25,394 nt of DNA from Firmicutes bacterium CAG:449 (GCA_000432895.1 FR889415.1:11851-37244), one strand, 5' to 3'. Shown: positions 1 through 7,197, numbered from the stretch's first letter. Notes: generated from the letters alone by a model not told the origin. Translations and numbers: made by a program.

Positions 1-77
1 CCAACAGGTACTTCATCTTCTTTTAAAGCTAATCTTGCTTCTTCAAGTGCTAAATTTAAATAATATAAATCATCCAT
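1..77 (-). CDS. tadA: tRNA-specific adenosine deaminase, N-terminal fragment
   Basis: The first 25 residues, ending at the window edge, include LALEEARLALKEDEVPVG, which matches the first helix and start of the first strand of TadA. TadA converts A34 to inosine in tRNA-Arg(ACG). The catalytic HAE and PCxxC motifs lie outside the window. The ATG (75-77) is only a few bases past the SRP RNA 3' end, and its likely ribosome site GGTGG (86-90) sits in the closing helix of that RNA. TadA next to SRP RNA is the usual Bacillota order. The identification rests on a short match plus position. Confidence 0.8.
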   Translation of the reverse strand, partial: MDDLYYLNLALEEARLALKEDEVPV

Positions 78-81
78 AAAT

Positions 82-166
82 TAAAACCACCGCACAAACA
101 GTAAATACTTAAGGCTGCTACCTTCCGGTCCTGACCTGATTCATAATACTGAATCGCGATGGCACA
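82..166 (-). ncRNA. ffs: Small bacterial signal recognition particle RNA (4.5S/scRNA)
   Basis: Read on the minus strand, the segment carries the SRP helix 8 signature: CAGGTCAGGACCGGAAGG followed by TAGCAGCC, with the GGAA tetraloop and the asymmetric and symmetric loops that bind Ffh. The ends pair (CCATCGC near 158-164 with GCGGTGG near 86-92), giving the long hairpin of the small SRP RNA, followed by a TTTTAATTT run. It guides Ffh to signal sequences for co-translational membrane targeting. The exact ends are inferred from the -10 box and the closing helix. Confidence 0.93.
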
Positions 167-169
167 CTC

Positions 170-198
170 ATTATATAAAAAAACAATAAAAAATTAAA
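170..198 (-). promoter_or_regulatory. Probable promoter of SRP RNA
   Basis: On the minus strand a consensus TATAAT lies at 170-175, with a weak TTTAAT 17 bp upstream (193-198). Initiation would fall near 163, matching the start of the SRP RNA closing helix. The -35 match is poor. Confidence 0.5.
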
Positions 199-203
199 TA
201 GTT

Positions 204-235
204 TAAAAAAAATAAGCGAAATTTAATCGCTTATT
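204..235 (-). terminator. Rho-independent terminator after rubrerythrin
   Basis: On the minus strand, AATAAGCGA (227-235) pairs perfectly with TCGCTTATT (211-219) across a 7-nt loop and is followed by a run of eight T (about 205-212). It begins 9 bp after the rubrerythrin stop and separates that operon from the SRP RNA promoter. Confidence 0.9.
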
Positions 236-243
236 CGATTTTA

Positions 244-894
244 TTAAAAGTTATCGTGATCTGCTAATTCAAAATATGCTTGAGGATGTAAGCAAACTGG
301 GCAAATTTTTGGAGCGGCTTCAGAAATAACTATGCATCCACAATTACGACACTTCCAAGTATGAATACCTGTACTCTTTTTAAAAACTTCTAAATTTTCA
401 ACATTTTTTAATAAAGCAAGATATCTTTCTTCATGATGTTTTTCAATTGCAGCAACACCTCTAAATTGATTTGCAATATCGTGGAAACCTTCTTCATCTG
501 CTACACGAGCGAATTCATCATACATTTCTGTCCATTCATAGTTTTCACCACTAGCAGCAGCTTTTAAATTTTCAGCAGTTGTACCAATTCCATTTAAATG
601 TTTAAACCAAAGTTTTGCATGTTCTTTTTCATTATCAGCAGTTTCTAAAAACAAACTTGCAATTTGTTCGTAACCTTCTTTTTTAGCTTTTGAAGCAAAA
701 TATGTGTATTTATTTCTAGCTTGTGATTCACCAGCAAAAGCAGTCATTAAATTTTGTTCTGTTTTTGAACCTTTTAAAGTTTTTTCTTTAATTTCTTCTA
801 ATGCATCTCCACCTTTTTTGCAAACTGGGCAAATAGGATTTTCTTCATTAGATTCAAAAACCTTTCCACAAACCTTACATCTAAATTTTTTCAT
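244..894 (-). CDS. rbr: Rubrerythrin with rubredoxin-like domains at both ends
   Basis: This is a cytoplasmic non-haem iron peroxidase that reduces H2O2 with electrons from rubredoxin or NAD(P)H carriers in anaerobes. The 216 residues carry an N-terminal rubredoxin-like CxxC...CxxC (C6, C9, C22, C25), then a four-helix diiron domain with AFAGESQARNKY, ETADNEKEHA and AIEKHHEERY supplying Glu/His ligands, then a second rubredoxin site (KCRNCG...CPVC, about residues 180-200). Most rubrerythrins have one such domain. The ATG follows a strong AAGGAGG placed inside the end of perR, and the genes overlap by 14 bp, so they are co-transcribed and probably translationally coupled. A terminator follows. 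PerR control is inferred from the Per box upstream. Confidence 0.95.
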   Translation of the reverse strand: MKKFRCKVCGKVFESNEENPICPVCKKGGDALEEIKEKTLKGSKTEQNLMTAFAGESQARNKYTYFASKAKKEGYEQIASLFLETADNEKEHAKLWFKHLNGIGTTAENLKAAASGENYEWTEMYDEFARVADEEGFHDIANQFRGVAAIEKHHEERYLALLKNVENLEVFKKSTGIHTWKCRNCGCIVISEAAPKICPVCLHPQAYFELADHDNF

Positions 895-1267
895 AATTCT
901 TTCCCTCCTTATTTAAACATTCTTTACATATTCCATAATAAATTAATTCGTATGATTCAATTTTATTTTCATTTTCATCAAAGCCAGTAAAAGAATTAAA
1001 ACGTGGTTTTTTATCCATCACCTTACCACATTTTTTGCATAGAAAATGATCATGCATGATAGTATTCTTATCATATCTATCAGCATTATTTGCCACTTGA
1101 ATCCTTCTAATTAATCCTTGTTCAACTAGGTATGACAAACAATTGTAAACTGTTGCATAAACCATTTTACAATTTTGTTTTTTTACTTTAATGTAAATTT
1201 CATCTGCAGTCATATGCTCGCAAGAAGAATTTACTATGGAATAAATAAGTTTTCTGTTTTTTGTCAT
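881..1267 (-). CDS. perR: Fur-family peroxide regulator, PerR-like
   Basis: Residues 1-75 form the winged-helix DNA-binding domain (HMTADEIY, ATVYNCLSYL). The C-terminal part has the metal sites: HDHFLCKKCGKVMD and GICKECL give the two CxxC pairs of the structural zinc, and the His of HMTADEIY, the Asp of RYD and the HxH correspond to the regulatory Fe/Mn ligands of B. subtilis PerR. In that family, peroxide oxidises a ligand histidine and releases the repressor. Length (128 aa) is slightly short for the family. It is the first gene of perR-rbr. No clear Shine-Dalgarno precedes the ATG, because that stretch is occupied by the Per box. A Fur or Zur role cannot be fully excluded, but the rubrerythrin partner and the box favour PerR. 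Confidence 0.88.
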   Translation of the reverse strand: MTKNRKLIYSIVNSSCEHMTADEIYIKVKKQNCKMVYATVYNCLSYLVEQGLIRRIQVANNADRYDKNTIMHDHFLCKKCGKVMDKKPRFNSFTGFDENENKIESYELIYYGICKECLNKEGKNYEKI

Positions 1268-1272
1268 AATTT

Positions 1273-1287
1273 TTAGAATTATTCTAA
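1273..1287 (-). promoter_or_regulatory. Per box operator of perR-rbr
   Basis: TTAGAATTATTCTAA is a perfect 7-1-7 inverted repeat that fits the PerR/Fur box pattern TTATAATNATTATAA. It ends 5 bp before the perR ATG and covers the expected transcription start, a position suited to autorepression. Confidence 0.85.
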
Positions 1288-1291
1288 TTTT

Positions 1292-1320
1292 AATTTATCT
1301 TATTTTTTGACATTTGTCAA
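1292..1320 (-). promoter_or_regulatory. Promoter of perR-rbr
   Basis: On the minus strand a consensus -35 TTGACA (1315-1320) is followed, after 17 bp, by TAAATT (1292-1297), a 4 of 6 match. Initiation would fall near 1285 inside the Per box, giving a leader under 20 nt. The promoter lies between the ZIP gene stop and perR. Confidence 0.6.
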
Positions 1321-1323
1321 TAC

Positions 1324-2079
1324 TTAAAAGCATAAATCTAAAATCATCATAATTAAAAATCCTACAATAAAAGATAAATTAACAATTCTTTTTTCTTTGT
1401 TTGATTCACAATTTACAATTAGTTCATCAATAATAACATATATCATTGAACCTGCTCCAAAACAAAGAGACCATGGCATTAAATAAACAACTTTTGTAGC
1501 TAAAAATATGCCAATTAAAGCAAAAATTGGTTCAACTACACCAGATAAAGTTGATAGTAGTAATGCTTTCTTTTTACTTTTAGTAGAATCATATAAAGGT
1601 AAAGATAAAGCCGCTCCTTCTGGAAAATTTTGGATACCAATTCCAAGAGCAAAAATAATCCCTGAAGCAATAGTAATATCTTGATAATTGCTAAGAGCCA
1701 AACCAAATGTTAAACCTACTGATAATCCTTCTGGAATATTATGTAAAGTCATAGCTAAAAACATTTTTTTATCTTTATAATTTTTATTTTCATTTTTAGA
1801 AATAATAATATCAAAAAATAAAATAAAAACTGATCCAATAATAATTCCTCCTGCCGCTGGTAAAGCATGAGAAATATTAATCATTTTTGAATAATTAAAA
1901 CTTGGAATTAATAAAGAAAAAAAAGAAGAAGCAAGCATTACTCCGCCTGCAAAGCCTAAAAAAATATTTTTTGATAATTCACCTGTTTTCCTTTTTCTAA
2001 AAAGGATTGTTAATGCTCCTAAAAAGGTCATCATAAAAATAAAAATAATGCCACTTAAAGTCAATATAATTTCTTTCAT
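1324..2079 (-). CDS. ZIP-family metal transporter (GufA/ZupT type)
   Basis: An integral membrane protein of 251 aa with about eight hydrophobic segments. It has the ZIP signatures in the two pore helices: HNIPEGLSVG (about 113-122) and QNFPEGAALSLPL (about 150-162). These supply the His/Glu metal ligands, and the QNFPEG form is typical of the GufA branch. It should import zinc, and perhaps iron or manganese. It ends 56 bp before perR on the same strand, with a separate perR promoter between. No clear Shine-Dalgarno precedes the ATG at 2077-2079. It is divergent from the TetR gene (113 bp gap). The metal cannot be assigned from sequence. Confidence 0.88.
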   Translation of the reverse strand: MKEIILTLSGIIFIFMMTFLGALTILFRKRKTGELSKNIFLGFAGGVMLASSFFSLLIPSFNYSKMINISHALPAAGGIIIGSVFILFFDIIISKNENKNYKDKKMFLAMTLHNIPEGLSVGLTFGLALSNYQDITIASGIIFALGIGIQNFPEGAALSLPLYDSTKSKKKALLLSTLSGVVEPIFALIGIFLATKVVYLMPWSLCFGAGSMIYVIIDELIVNCESNKEKRIVNLSFIVGFLIMMILDLCF

Positions 2080-2121
2080 ACAGTTATAAATTATGTTAAA
2101 AATTTTTTTATGTGATGATAT

Positions 2122-2145
2122 TTTGCTTTACAAAAATATAGCAAA
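2122..2145. promoter_or_regulatory. Inverted repeat between ZIP and TetR genes, possible operator
   Basis: TTTGCT (2122-2127) and AGCAAA (2140-2145) form 6-bp arms around a 12-bp spacer, overlapping the putative -35 of the TetR gene. TetR regulators often bind such repeats in the divergent intergenic region. The arms are short and could be chance in this AT-rich DNA. Confidence 0.3.
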
Positions 2146-2167
2146 TAAAAATAAACTAAACTATAAT
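2139..2167 (+). promoter_or_regulatory. Probable promoter of the TetR gene
   Basis: A perfect TATAAT at 2162-2167 lies 25 bp before the ATG, with a weak TAGCAA -35 after a 17-bp spacer. Confidence 0.5.
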
Positions 2168-2192
2168 ATTCGTAGGTTTGCAAAGGAGTATT

Positions 2193-2768
2193 ATGAATAG
2201 ATCAATTAAATCCCCATCCCAAGGAAGGGCAATCAATACTAGGAATGCTATTATTGAAGTAGCAAAAAAATTGTTTCATAAAAATGGTTATAAAAAAACT
2301 AATACCATTATTATTGCTAAAGAAGCAAAGGTATCAGTTGGTATAGTATATTCTTATTTTAATGATAAAAAAGAATTATTTGAAATTTGGCTTAATGAAC
2401 TGCTTAGTAAAAGTGATGATTATTTTTATAATCAATTTCGATTAAAAGAATATGATGTAGAATTAAGTCTTATTATTAAAAATATTTTAGAAAAAGTTTC
2501 TGATGAATTTTTTTCTTCGCCTATTGTTTATGAAAAAAACATTCCGTATGTAAATAAAACTTTATCTATATTTTTTAATAAAATGGAAAATTTATTTGTT
2601 AAAGCTTGTAATGATACGGGTATTTTTATTAAAAATTCCGAAGAAGTAACTCACATTATTTTAAATTTAATCTATGATTATAATAATGATTTAAAAAACT
2701 ATAAAGGAAATAAAGAAATCTTAAAAAATAAATATATTCAAATCATTTGTTCTTTAATTAATGATTAA
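2193..2768 (+). CDS. TetR/AcrR-family transcriptional regulator
   Basis: The N-terminal 60 residues hold the TetR helix-turn-helix: TRNAIIEVAKKLFHKNGYKK, then TIIIAKEAKVSVGIVYSYFNDKKELF, with the classic YxYFxxKxxL ending. The remaining 130 residues are helical and variable, as expected for the ligand-binding and dimer domain. The ATG at 2193 is chosen because AAGGAG (2183-2188) precedes it at 4 bp; an upstream TTG at 2178 would lie within that site. The gene is divergent from the ZIP transporter, so transporter control is a reasonable guess. The stop overlaps the convergent aminopeptidase stop. The ligand is unknown. Confidence 0.88.
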   Translation: MNRSIKSPSQGRAINTRNAIIEVAKKLFHKNGYKKTNTIIIAKEAKVSVGIVYSYFNDKKELFEIWLNELLSKSDDYFYNQFRLKEYDVELSLIIKNILEKVSDEFFSSPIVYEKNIPYVNKTLSIFFNKMENLFVKACNDTGIFIKNSEEVTHIILNLIYDYNNDLKNYKGNKEILKNKYIQIICSLIND

Positions 2769-3991
2769 ATAGCCCAATTCCCATCTTTAAAAATAACAAA
2801 AGGTTTATTAGAAAAATCATAACCAATGATTTGTAAATCTTTTGCTCCTATCATAAAGTCAACATGAATGAGTGATTCATTGTAGTTGATTTTTTTATAA
2901 TCTTCTTCTTGCATTTTATCATAGTCTTTTAAAGTTTCTTTATAAGCTTCACCAAAAGCTAAATGACAAGAAGCATTTTCATCAAATAAAGTATTAAAGA
3001 ATAAAATTCCGGTTTCATTAATTGGTGAAGAATATGGTACTAAAGCCACTTCACCTAAATAATGTGAACCTTCATCTGTATTGATTGCTTTTTTTAATAC
3101 TTCTTCATTTTTTTCAGCTTCAACTTTAACAATTCTTCCTTTTTCAAAATACAGTTTAAAATTTTCAATAACTTTTCCATTATATGATAATGGTTTAGTA
3201 GACACTACCACTCCATCGACACCATCTTTTTTAGGCATTGTAAAAACTTCTTCAGTTGGAAGATTAGCGCAATATGGTATTCCTTTTAAAGATTTACTTC
3301 TTGCACTTAACCAAATATGATTTTCTTGTAAATATAGTTTTAAATTAGTGCCATTACTTGAAGTATAAACTAAATAATTTAAATTTAAATCATTTAATTT
3401 TTTAGCTTTTTCATCTAATAAAGCAATATGATTTTCCCATTCTTGTAAAGGATTATTATTATCAAGTCTAGTTGTATGCATAATCGCCTTTAAAAGTTTC
3501 TTTTTAGCAATTCTACTATTATCATTAGGGAAAACTTTTTTTGCCCAATTTGTTGAAGGAATAGCTAAAATTGTCCATTGATCGTATAACATTTCTTGAT
3601 CACGATATTTTTTTACTTTTTTACTACGAGCAATCTTTGATTCAAAAATCTTTTCAGCATCTAATTTATTAAACGCATCTGGATCATCATCATCAATATA
3701 AATTAAACATGGGCAAATTTCACTTCTTTCTTTAAATTTCATTCTTTCCCATTTAGGCATTTTGCTTAAAACTTCTTTTTCTTCATATTTATATTTTAGT
3801 TTAGTGATTTCTTCATCAGTAAATTCAACAGTAACTTTTCTTGCCCCTTTTTTATAACATTCTTTAACAATTTCTTGTGCTAATTTATAATTTTTTGCAG
3901 AAACAAAGATTAAAGCATCTTGTCCTTTTTGTAAATTAACTCCAACATTTACTGCTACATTAGCAAATTTTTTACATTCTTTTATATTCAT
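2765..3991 (-). CDS. M29-family metal-dependent aminopeptidase (AmpS/AmpT type)
   Basis: A cytoplasmic exopeptidase of 408 aa, the usual length for peptidase family M29. The dinuclear metal ligands of Thermus aminopeptidase T can be placed: Glu in LPTEEVFTMP (about 247), Glu in YLGEVALV (about 314), His in NASCHLAFGEAY (about 343), and HVDFMIG near the C terminus (HxD pair). The N-terminal Rossmann-like half is also recognisable (QDALIFVSAKNYKLAQEIVKECYKKGARKV). An AGAGG site lies 8 bp upstream of the ATG. Single transcription unit, convergent with the TetR gene. Its role is peptide turnover; specificity is not predictable. Confidence 0.93.
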   Translation of the reverse strand: MNIKECKKFANVAVNVGVNLQKGQDALIFVSAKNYKLAQEIVKECYKKGARKVTVEFTDEEITKLKYKYEEKEVLSKMPKWERMKFKERSEICPCLIYIDDDDPDAFNKLDAEKIFESKIARSKKVKKYRDQEMLYDQWTILAIPSTNWAKKVFPNDNSRIAKKKLLKAIMHTTRLDNNNPLQEWENHIALLDEKAKKLNDLNLNYLVYTSSNGTNLKLYLQENHIWLSARSKSLKGIPYCANLPTEEVFTMPKKDGVDGVVVSTKPLSYNGKVIENFKLYFEKGRIVKVEAEKNEEVLKKAINTDEGSHYLGEVALVPYSSPINETGILFFNTLFDENASCHLAFGEAYKETLKDYDKMQEEDYKKINYNESLIHVDFMIGAKDLQIIGYDFSNKPFVIFKDGNWAI

Positions 3992-4089
3992 AATAAATAC
4001 CTCTATTTAATACTATCATAAATCCTAGTTAATCGCGGATACTTTTTTACACTTGATTAATTTTCCTTAAGCATTTAAAATATAAATAC

Positions 4090-4106
4090 AAGTAGGATAT
4101 CTACTT
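4090..4106. repeat. Short inverted repeat in divergent intergenic region
   Basis: AAGTAG-GATAT-CTACTT has perfect 6-bp arms and is followed on the plus strand by a T-rich stretch. It lies between the aminopeptidase gene and the small gene at 4152. It could be an operator or a weak hairpin; nothing distinguishes these. Confidence 0.3.
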
Positions 4107-4151
4107 TTATTTTAAATTTAATTTTTTTATATAAATATACAAGGAGTAAAA

Positions 4152-4364
4152 ATGAAAATTAGACGAATAAGCCGTAGTGAAAAAAAAGCGCCGACATGCA
4201 CAATTCAAATAAGCACAGAATATTTAATCAAAGAATCTTATACTAAAGAAGAAGCAGAAAAAACCATTAAACAATTATATTCTCTTCATGAAAATGATGG
4301 TTTTTCTTTAGAGGATTTTGAAAAAATAAAAAGTAAAATTATTGAACATACCATAAATGATTAA
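4152..4364 (+). CDS. Small conserved-looking hypothetical protein (70 aa)
   Basis: Not recognised. The product is a charged soluble protein beginning MKIRRISRSEKKAPTCTIQI, followed by two predicted helices (YTKEEAEKTIKQLYSLHEN and SLEDFEKIKSKIIEHTIND). No signal peptide or membrane segment. A strong AAGGAG lies 5 bp before the ATG, and TATAAA lies about 20 bp upstream. The last 8 bp overlap the start of the phosphodiesterase gene, so the two are co-translated. Overlap and ribosome site support it as real, but function cannot be read. Confidence 0.7.
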   Translation: MKIRRISRSEKKAPTCTIQISTEYLIKESYTKEEAEKTIKQLYSLHENDGFSLEDFEKIKSKIIEHTIND

Positions 4365-4809
4365 ATTATTAGTTGTTTCCGATTCTCACCTAGACACAAT
4401 TTTATTAAATAAAGTTTATTTAAAGCATCAAAATTGTGATTATTTTTTGCATTTAGGTGATTCATGTTTACCAAGTTATGCTTTAAATAATTTTTCTTCT
4501 GTTTTAGGAAATTGTGATTTTGATAATTATCCATTAAATAGAACAATTCATACTCAATATGGAAATATTTTTTTAGAACATGGTAACAATGGAAAATATA
4601 CTGATATCAACTATATTAAAAGTAAAAACTGCTTAATATATTTATATGGTCATACTCATGTTAAATGTTTCAAAAAAATTGACAATATTTATATTATAAA
4701 TCCAGGTTCATTATCTAGACCACGTGATGATACATTTGGATCATACGCTGTTGTTACAATTGATGAAAATACTGTCGATTGTAAGTTTTTTTGTGTTGAT
4801 AGTTTATAA
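4357..4809 (+). CDS. YfcE/MJ0936-type metallophosphoesterase
   Basis: A 150-aa calcineurin-like phosphodiesterase with the complete metal-site series in order: SDSH (residues 8-11), LGDS (about 33-36), GNCD (about 51-54), EHG (about 74-76), GHTH (about 97-100), then NPGSLSRPR. Family members hydrolyse phosphodiesters with Mn2+ or Ni2+, and the physiological substrate is generally unknown. The ATG lies inside the end of the 70-aa gene with no independent strong ribosome site, suggesting translational coupling. Length is typical for the family, and no key residue is missing. Confidence 0.92.
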   Translation: MIKLLVVSDSHLDTILLNKVYLKHQNCDYFLHLGDSCLPSYALNNFSSVLGNCDFDNYPLNRTIHTQYGNIFLEHGNNGKYTDINYIKSKNCLIYLYGHTHVKCFKKIDNIYIINPGSLSRPRDDTFGSYAVVTIDENTVDCKFFCVDSL

Positions 4810-4811
4810 TC

Positions 4812-4839
4812 TTTACAACTTAAAATTTATGCATATAAT
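4812..4839 (+). promoter_or_regulatory. Promoter of the exporter - chorismate mutase operon
   Basis: TTTACA (4812-4817) and a perfect TATAAT (4834-4839) are separated by 16 bp, about 20 bp upstream of the exporter start. Confidence 0.7.
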
Positions 4840-4859
4840 ATATTTAATTGGAGATAATT

Positions 4860-5726
4860 ATGCTAGATGTATTTATTGATTCACTATTAGATAGTTTAAA
4901 AATAGTTTTAGTGGTATTTATTTTTAATATTATTTTTTCTTTTTTTGAAGCCAAATTATCTTCATTATTAGAAAAAAACAAAAAAGTATCACCATTTTTA
5001 GGAGCCTTGTTTGGTATGGTTCCTCAATGTGGATTTTCTATTGTAGCCAGTGATTTATATTTAAAAAAACATATTACAATTGGCACTATTATTGCTATAT
5101 TTATTGCTTGTAATGATGAAGCTCTACCTATTTTATTTACAGCAACTGATAGAATTTGGCAAGTAATTTTATTGATAGTTTGCAAATTTGTTTTAGGTTT
5201 TGCTGTTGGTTTTTTAGTTGATTGCATATTTTCAAAAAGCAAGAAAAATGTAAAAGAACATTATAAACATTGTGAGCACACCCCTGAAATTCATCATGGC
5301 TGTTGTCATCACGAAATTGATAATGAAAAAGAAGATTTTCTTCATAGTCATGTTTTACATCCTTTAATTCATTCATTAAAAATATTTATTTATATATTTG
5401 TTATTAATATGTTATTTGGAACTTTAATCTATTTTATTGGTGAAGATTCGATTGTTAGTTTTTTAACTCAAAATAAATATTTATCACCATTATTTGCGAT
5501 AATCATTGGTTTAATTCCTAATTGTGCTTCTTCAGTATTAATTGCTAATTTATTTGTTTTAAATGCACTTCCTTTTGGAGCATGTTTATCAGGACTTATT
5601 GTTAATGCTGGCTTAGGGAGTATCTATATTTTAAAAAGTAAAGAACATAGAAAAGACTTTTTTATTATTATTGGCTTTTTAATTTTAACCGCACTTATAG
5701 CAGGATATTTAGGATTATTAATATGA
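4860..5726 (+). CDS. Predicted heavy-metal/arsenic exporter (ArsP_2-like, putative manganese transporter)
   Basis: A membrane protein of 288 aa with two related halves. The first has SPFLGALFGMVPQCGFSIV and IACNDEALP; the second has SPLFAIIIGLIPNCASSVL and IVNAGLGS. Each half has several hydrophobic helices. The halves are joined by a hydrophilic His/Cys-rich linker (about residues 128-165, with HYKHCEH, HHGCCHH and HSHVLH), which looks like a metal-binding loop. This fits the predicted 10-TM heavy-metal exporter family. The ATG at 4860 is chosen because TGGAG precedes it by 6 bp; a TTG at 4848 lies within that site. The stop overlaps the chorismate mutase start (ATGA). The substrate is a family-level prediction. 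Confidence 0.8.
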   Translation: MLDVFIDSLLDSLKIVLVVFIFNIIFSFFEAKLSSLLEKNKKVSPFLGALFGMVPQCGFSIVASDLYLKKHITIGTIIAIFIACNDEALPILFTATDRIWQVILLIVCKFVLGFAVGFLVDCIFSKSKKNVKEHYKHCEHTPEIHHGCCHHEIDNEKEDFLHSHVLHPLIHSLKIFIYIFVINMLFGTLIYFIGEDSIVSFLTQNKYLSPLFAIIIGLIPNCASSVLIANLFVLNALPFGACLSGLIVNAGLGSIYILKSKEHRKDFFIIIGFLILTALIAGYLGLLI

Positions 5727-5974
5727 AACTAGACAAGTTAAGAAAAGAAATTGAAATTATTGATAAAGATTTAGCATTATTAATTGAAAAAAGATTAAAA
5801 ATATGTCAAGAAATTGGTGAAGAAAAAAAGAAATTAAATTTACCAATTTTTGATGCTAATCGTGAGCAAATCTTAAAAGAAAAAAATGCTAGTTATTTAG
5901 ATAATAAGTATCAAGAAGCTTATTTAAATATTTTAGAAAAAATATTTGAAGAATCTAAGAAATTGCAAAAATAA
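5723..5974 (+). CDS. Stand-alone chorismate mutase (AroQ type)
   Basis: An 83-aa all-helical AroQ-class domain that rearranges chorismate to prephenate on the way to Phe and Tyr. It has the family pattern LDKLRKEIEIIDKDLALLIEKRLKI, with the R of LRKEI, D of IDKDL and R of KRLKI placed as expected, then IFDANREQIL, where the Arg and Glu side chains line the active site. The last helix is QEAYLNILEKIFEESKKLQ. Its ATG overlaps the exporter stop by 4 bp, so it is translated from the same message. No other aromatic pathway gene is near, making the pairing unusual. Length is normal for a free-standing domain. Confidence 0.87.
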   Translation: MKLDKLRKEIEIIDKDLALLIEKRLKICQEIGEEKKKLNLPIFDANREQILKEKNASYLDNKYQEAYLNILEKIFEESKKLQK

Positions 5975-6003
5975 TTTACATTATAAATTTTAAATTATAA
6001 GAT
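5975..6003 (+). promoter_or_regulatory. Promoter of the flavodiiron protein gene
   Basis: TTTACA (5975-5980), 17-bp spacer, TAAGAT (5998-6003), 19 bp before the ATG. The -35 begins directly after the chorismate mutase stop. Confidence 0.65.
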
Positions 6004-6022
6004 TAATATAGGAGTGTTTTTT

Positions 6023-7177
6023 ATGAATAAAGTAACAAATGATGTATTTTATATTGGTGTTAACGATCACCAAATCGATTTATTTGAAGGACAATATTTA
6101 GTTCCTCATGGAATGTCATATAATTCTTATATTATTAAAGATGAAAAAATTGCCGTTTTTGATACTGTTGATCAAAACTTTACTGAAGAATGGTTAAATA
6201 ATATTAAAGAAGTTTTAAAAGATGAAAAACCAACTTATTTAATTATTCAACATATGGAACCAGATCATTCGGCAAATATTATAAATTTTTTAAAAGAATA
6301 TCCAGATACTATTATTGTTGGTAATAAGAAAACATTTATTATGATGAAGCAATTCTTTAATCATAATTTTACTAATTTATTAGAAGTAACAGATAAACAA
6401 GTTTTATCTTTAGGAAAACATAATTTAACATTTATTTTTGCACCTATGGTTCACTGGCCAGAAGTTATGGTTACTTATGATGATTATGATAAAATTTTGT
6501 TTTCCGCGGATGGATTCGGTAAATTTGGTGCTTTAGATGTTGATGAAGATTGGGCCTATGAAGCAAGAAGATATTATATTGGAATTGTTGGAAAATTCGG
6601 TTTACAAGTTCAAGCACTATTAAAAAAAGCAAGTACTTTGTCTATTAACATGATTTGTCCTTTACACGGACCAATTTTAAGCGATAATCTTGCTTATTAT
6701 TTAAATTTATATGATATTTGGTCATCTTATAAAGTAGAAGATGACGGAATTGTGATTGCTTATACTTCTGTTTATGGTCATACTAAAAAAGCAGTTGAAG
6801 AATTAGAAAAATTAATAAAAAAATATTCTAATATTACCATAAAAGTATTTGATTTAGCGCGTTGTGATATGTCTGAAGCAGTCGAAGATGCTTTTAGATA
6901 TAATAAACTTGTTTTAGCCACAACAACATATAATAATTCTATATTCCCATTTATGAGTACATTTATTGAACATTTAATAGAAAGAAACTATCAAAATAGA
7001 TTTATTGCCATTATCGATAATGGTTCATGGGCTCCAATGGCTACAAAAGTCATTTTAGATAGATTTAGTAATTCCAAAAATATTACATTTTCAGAAAATA
7101 ACATAAAAATACTTTCAAGTTTAAATCAAGAAAATCTATCTCAACTTGATAATCTTGCTAAAGAATTAATAAAATAA
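6023..7177 (+). CDS. Flavodiiron protein (FprA-type oxygen/NO reductase)
   Basis: A soluble 384-aa enzyme that reduces O2 to water and/or NO to N2O in anaerobes. The N-terminal beta-lactamase-like diiron domain (about 1-245) has all ligands: HMEPDH (about 77-82), HWPEV (about 143), SADGFG (about 160) and CPLHGP (about 216). The C-terminal flavodoxin domain begins near IVIAYTSVYGHTKKAVEEL, the FMN phosphate loop, and has TTYNNSIFP and DNGSWAP for ring contacts. The ATG at 6023 is chosen because AGGAG (6010-6014) precedes it by 8 bp; a GTG at 6014 overlaps that site. With PerR and rubrerythrin nearby, it completes an anaerobic oxygen-defence set, though it has its own promoter. Confidence 0.95.
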   Translation: MNKVTNDVFYIGVNDHQIDLFEGQYLVPHGMSYNSYIIKDEKIAVFDTVDQNFTEEWLNNIKEVLKDEKPTYLIIQHMEPDHSANIINFLKEYPDTIIVGNKKTFIMMKQFFNHNFTNLLEVTDKQVLSLGKHNLTFIFAPMVHWPEVMVTYDDYDKILFSADGFGKFGALDVDEDWAYEARRYYIGIVGKFGLQVQALLKKASTLSINMICPLHGPILSDNLAYYLNLYDIWSSYKVEDDGIVIAYTSVYGHTKKAVEELEKLIKKYSNITIKVFDLARCDMSEAVEDAFRYNKLVLATTTYNNSIFPFMSTFIEHLIERNYQNRFIAIIDNGSWAPMATKVILDRFSNSKNITFSENNIKILSSLNQENLSQLDNLAKELIK

Positions 7178-7197
7178 ATTAAAAATTATTGATGTAT

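Noticed and set aside
704..916. 70-codon plus-strand open frame opposite rubrerythrin
   Set aside because: Lies antisense to a certain gene, has no ribosome site, and its product is unremarkable; a shadow frame.
3081..3320. 79-codon plus-strand open frame opposite the aminopeptidase
   Set aside because: Antisense to the metal-binding region of a clear M29 enzyme; no independent coding signals.
5024..5376. Minus-strand frames opposite the exporter
   Set aside because: Shadows of the exporter gene, without ribosome sites or family resemblance.
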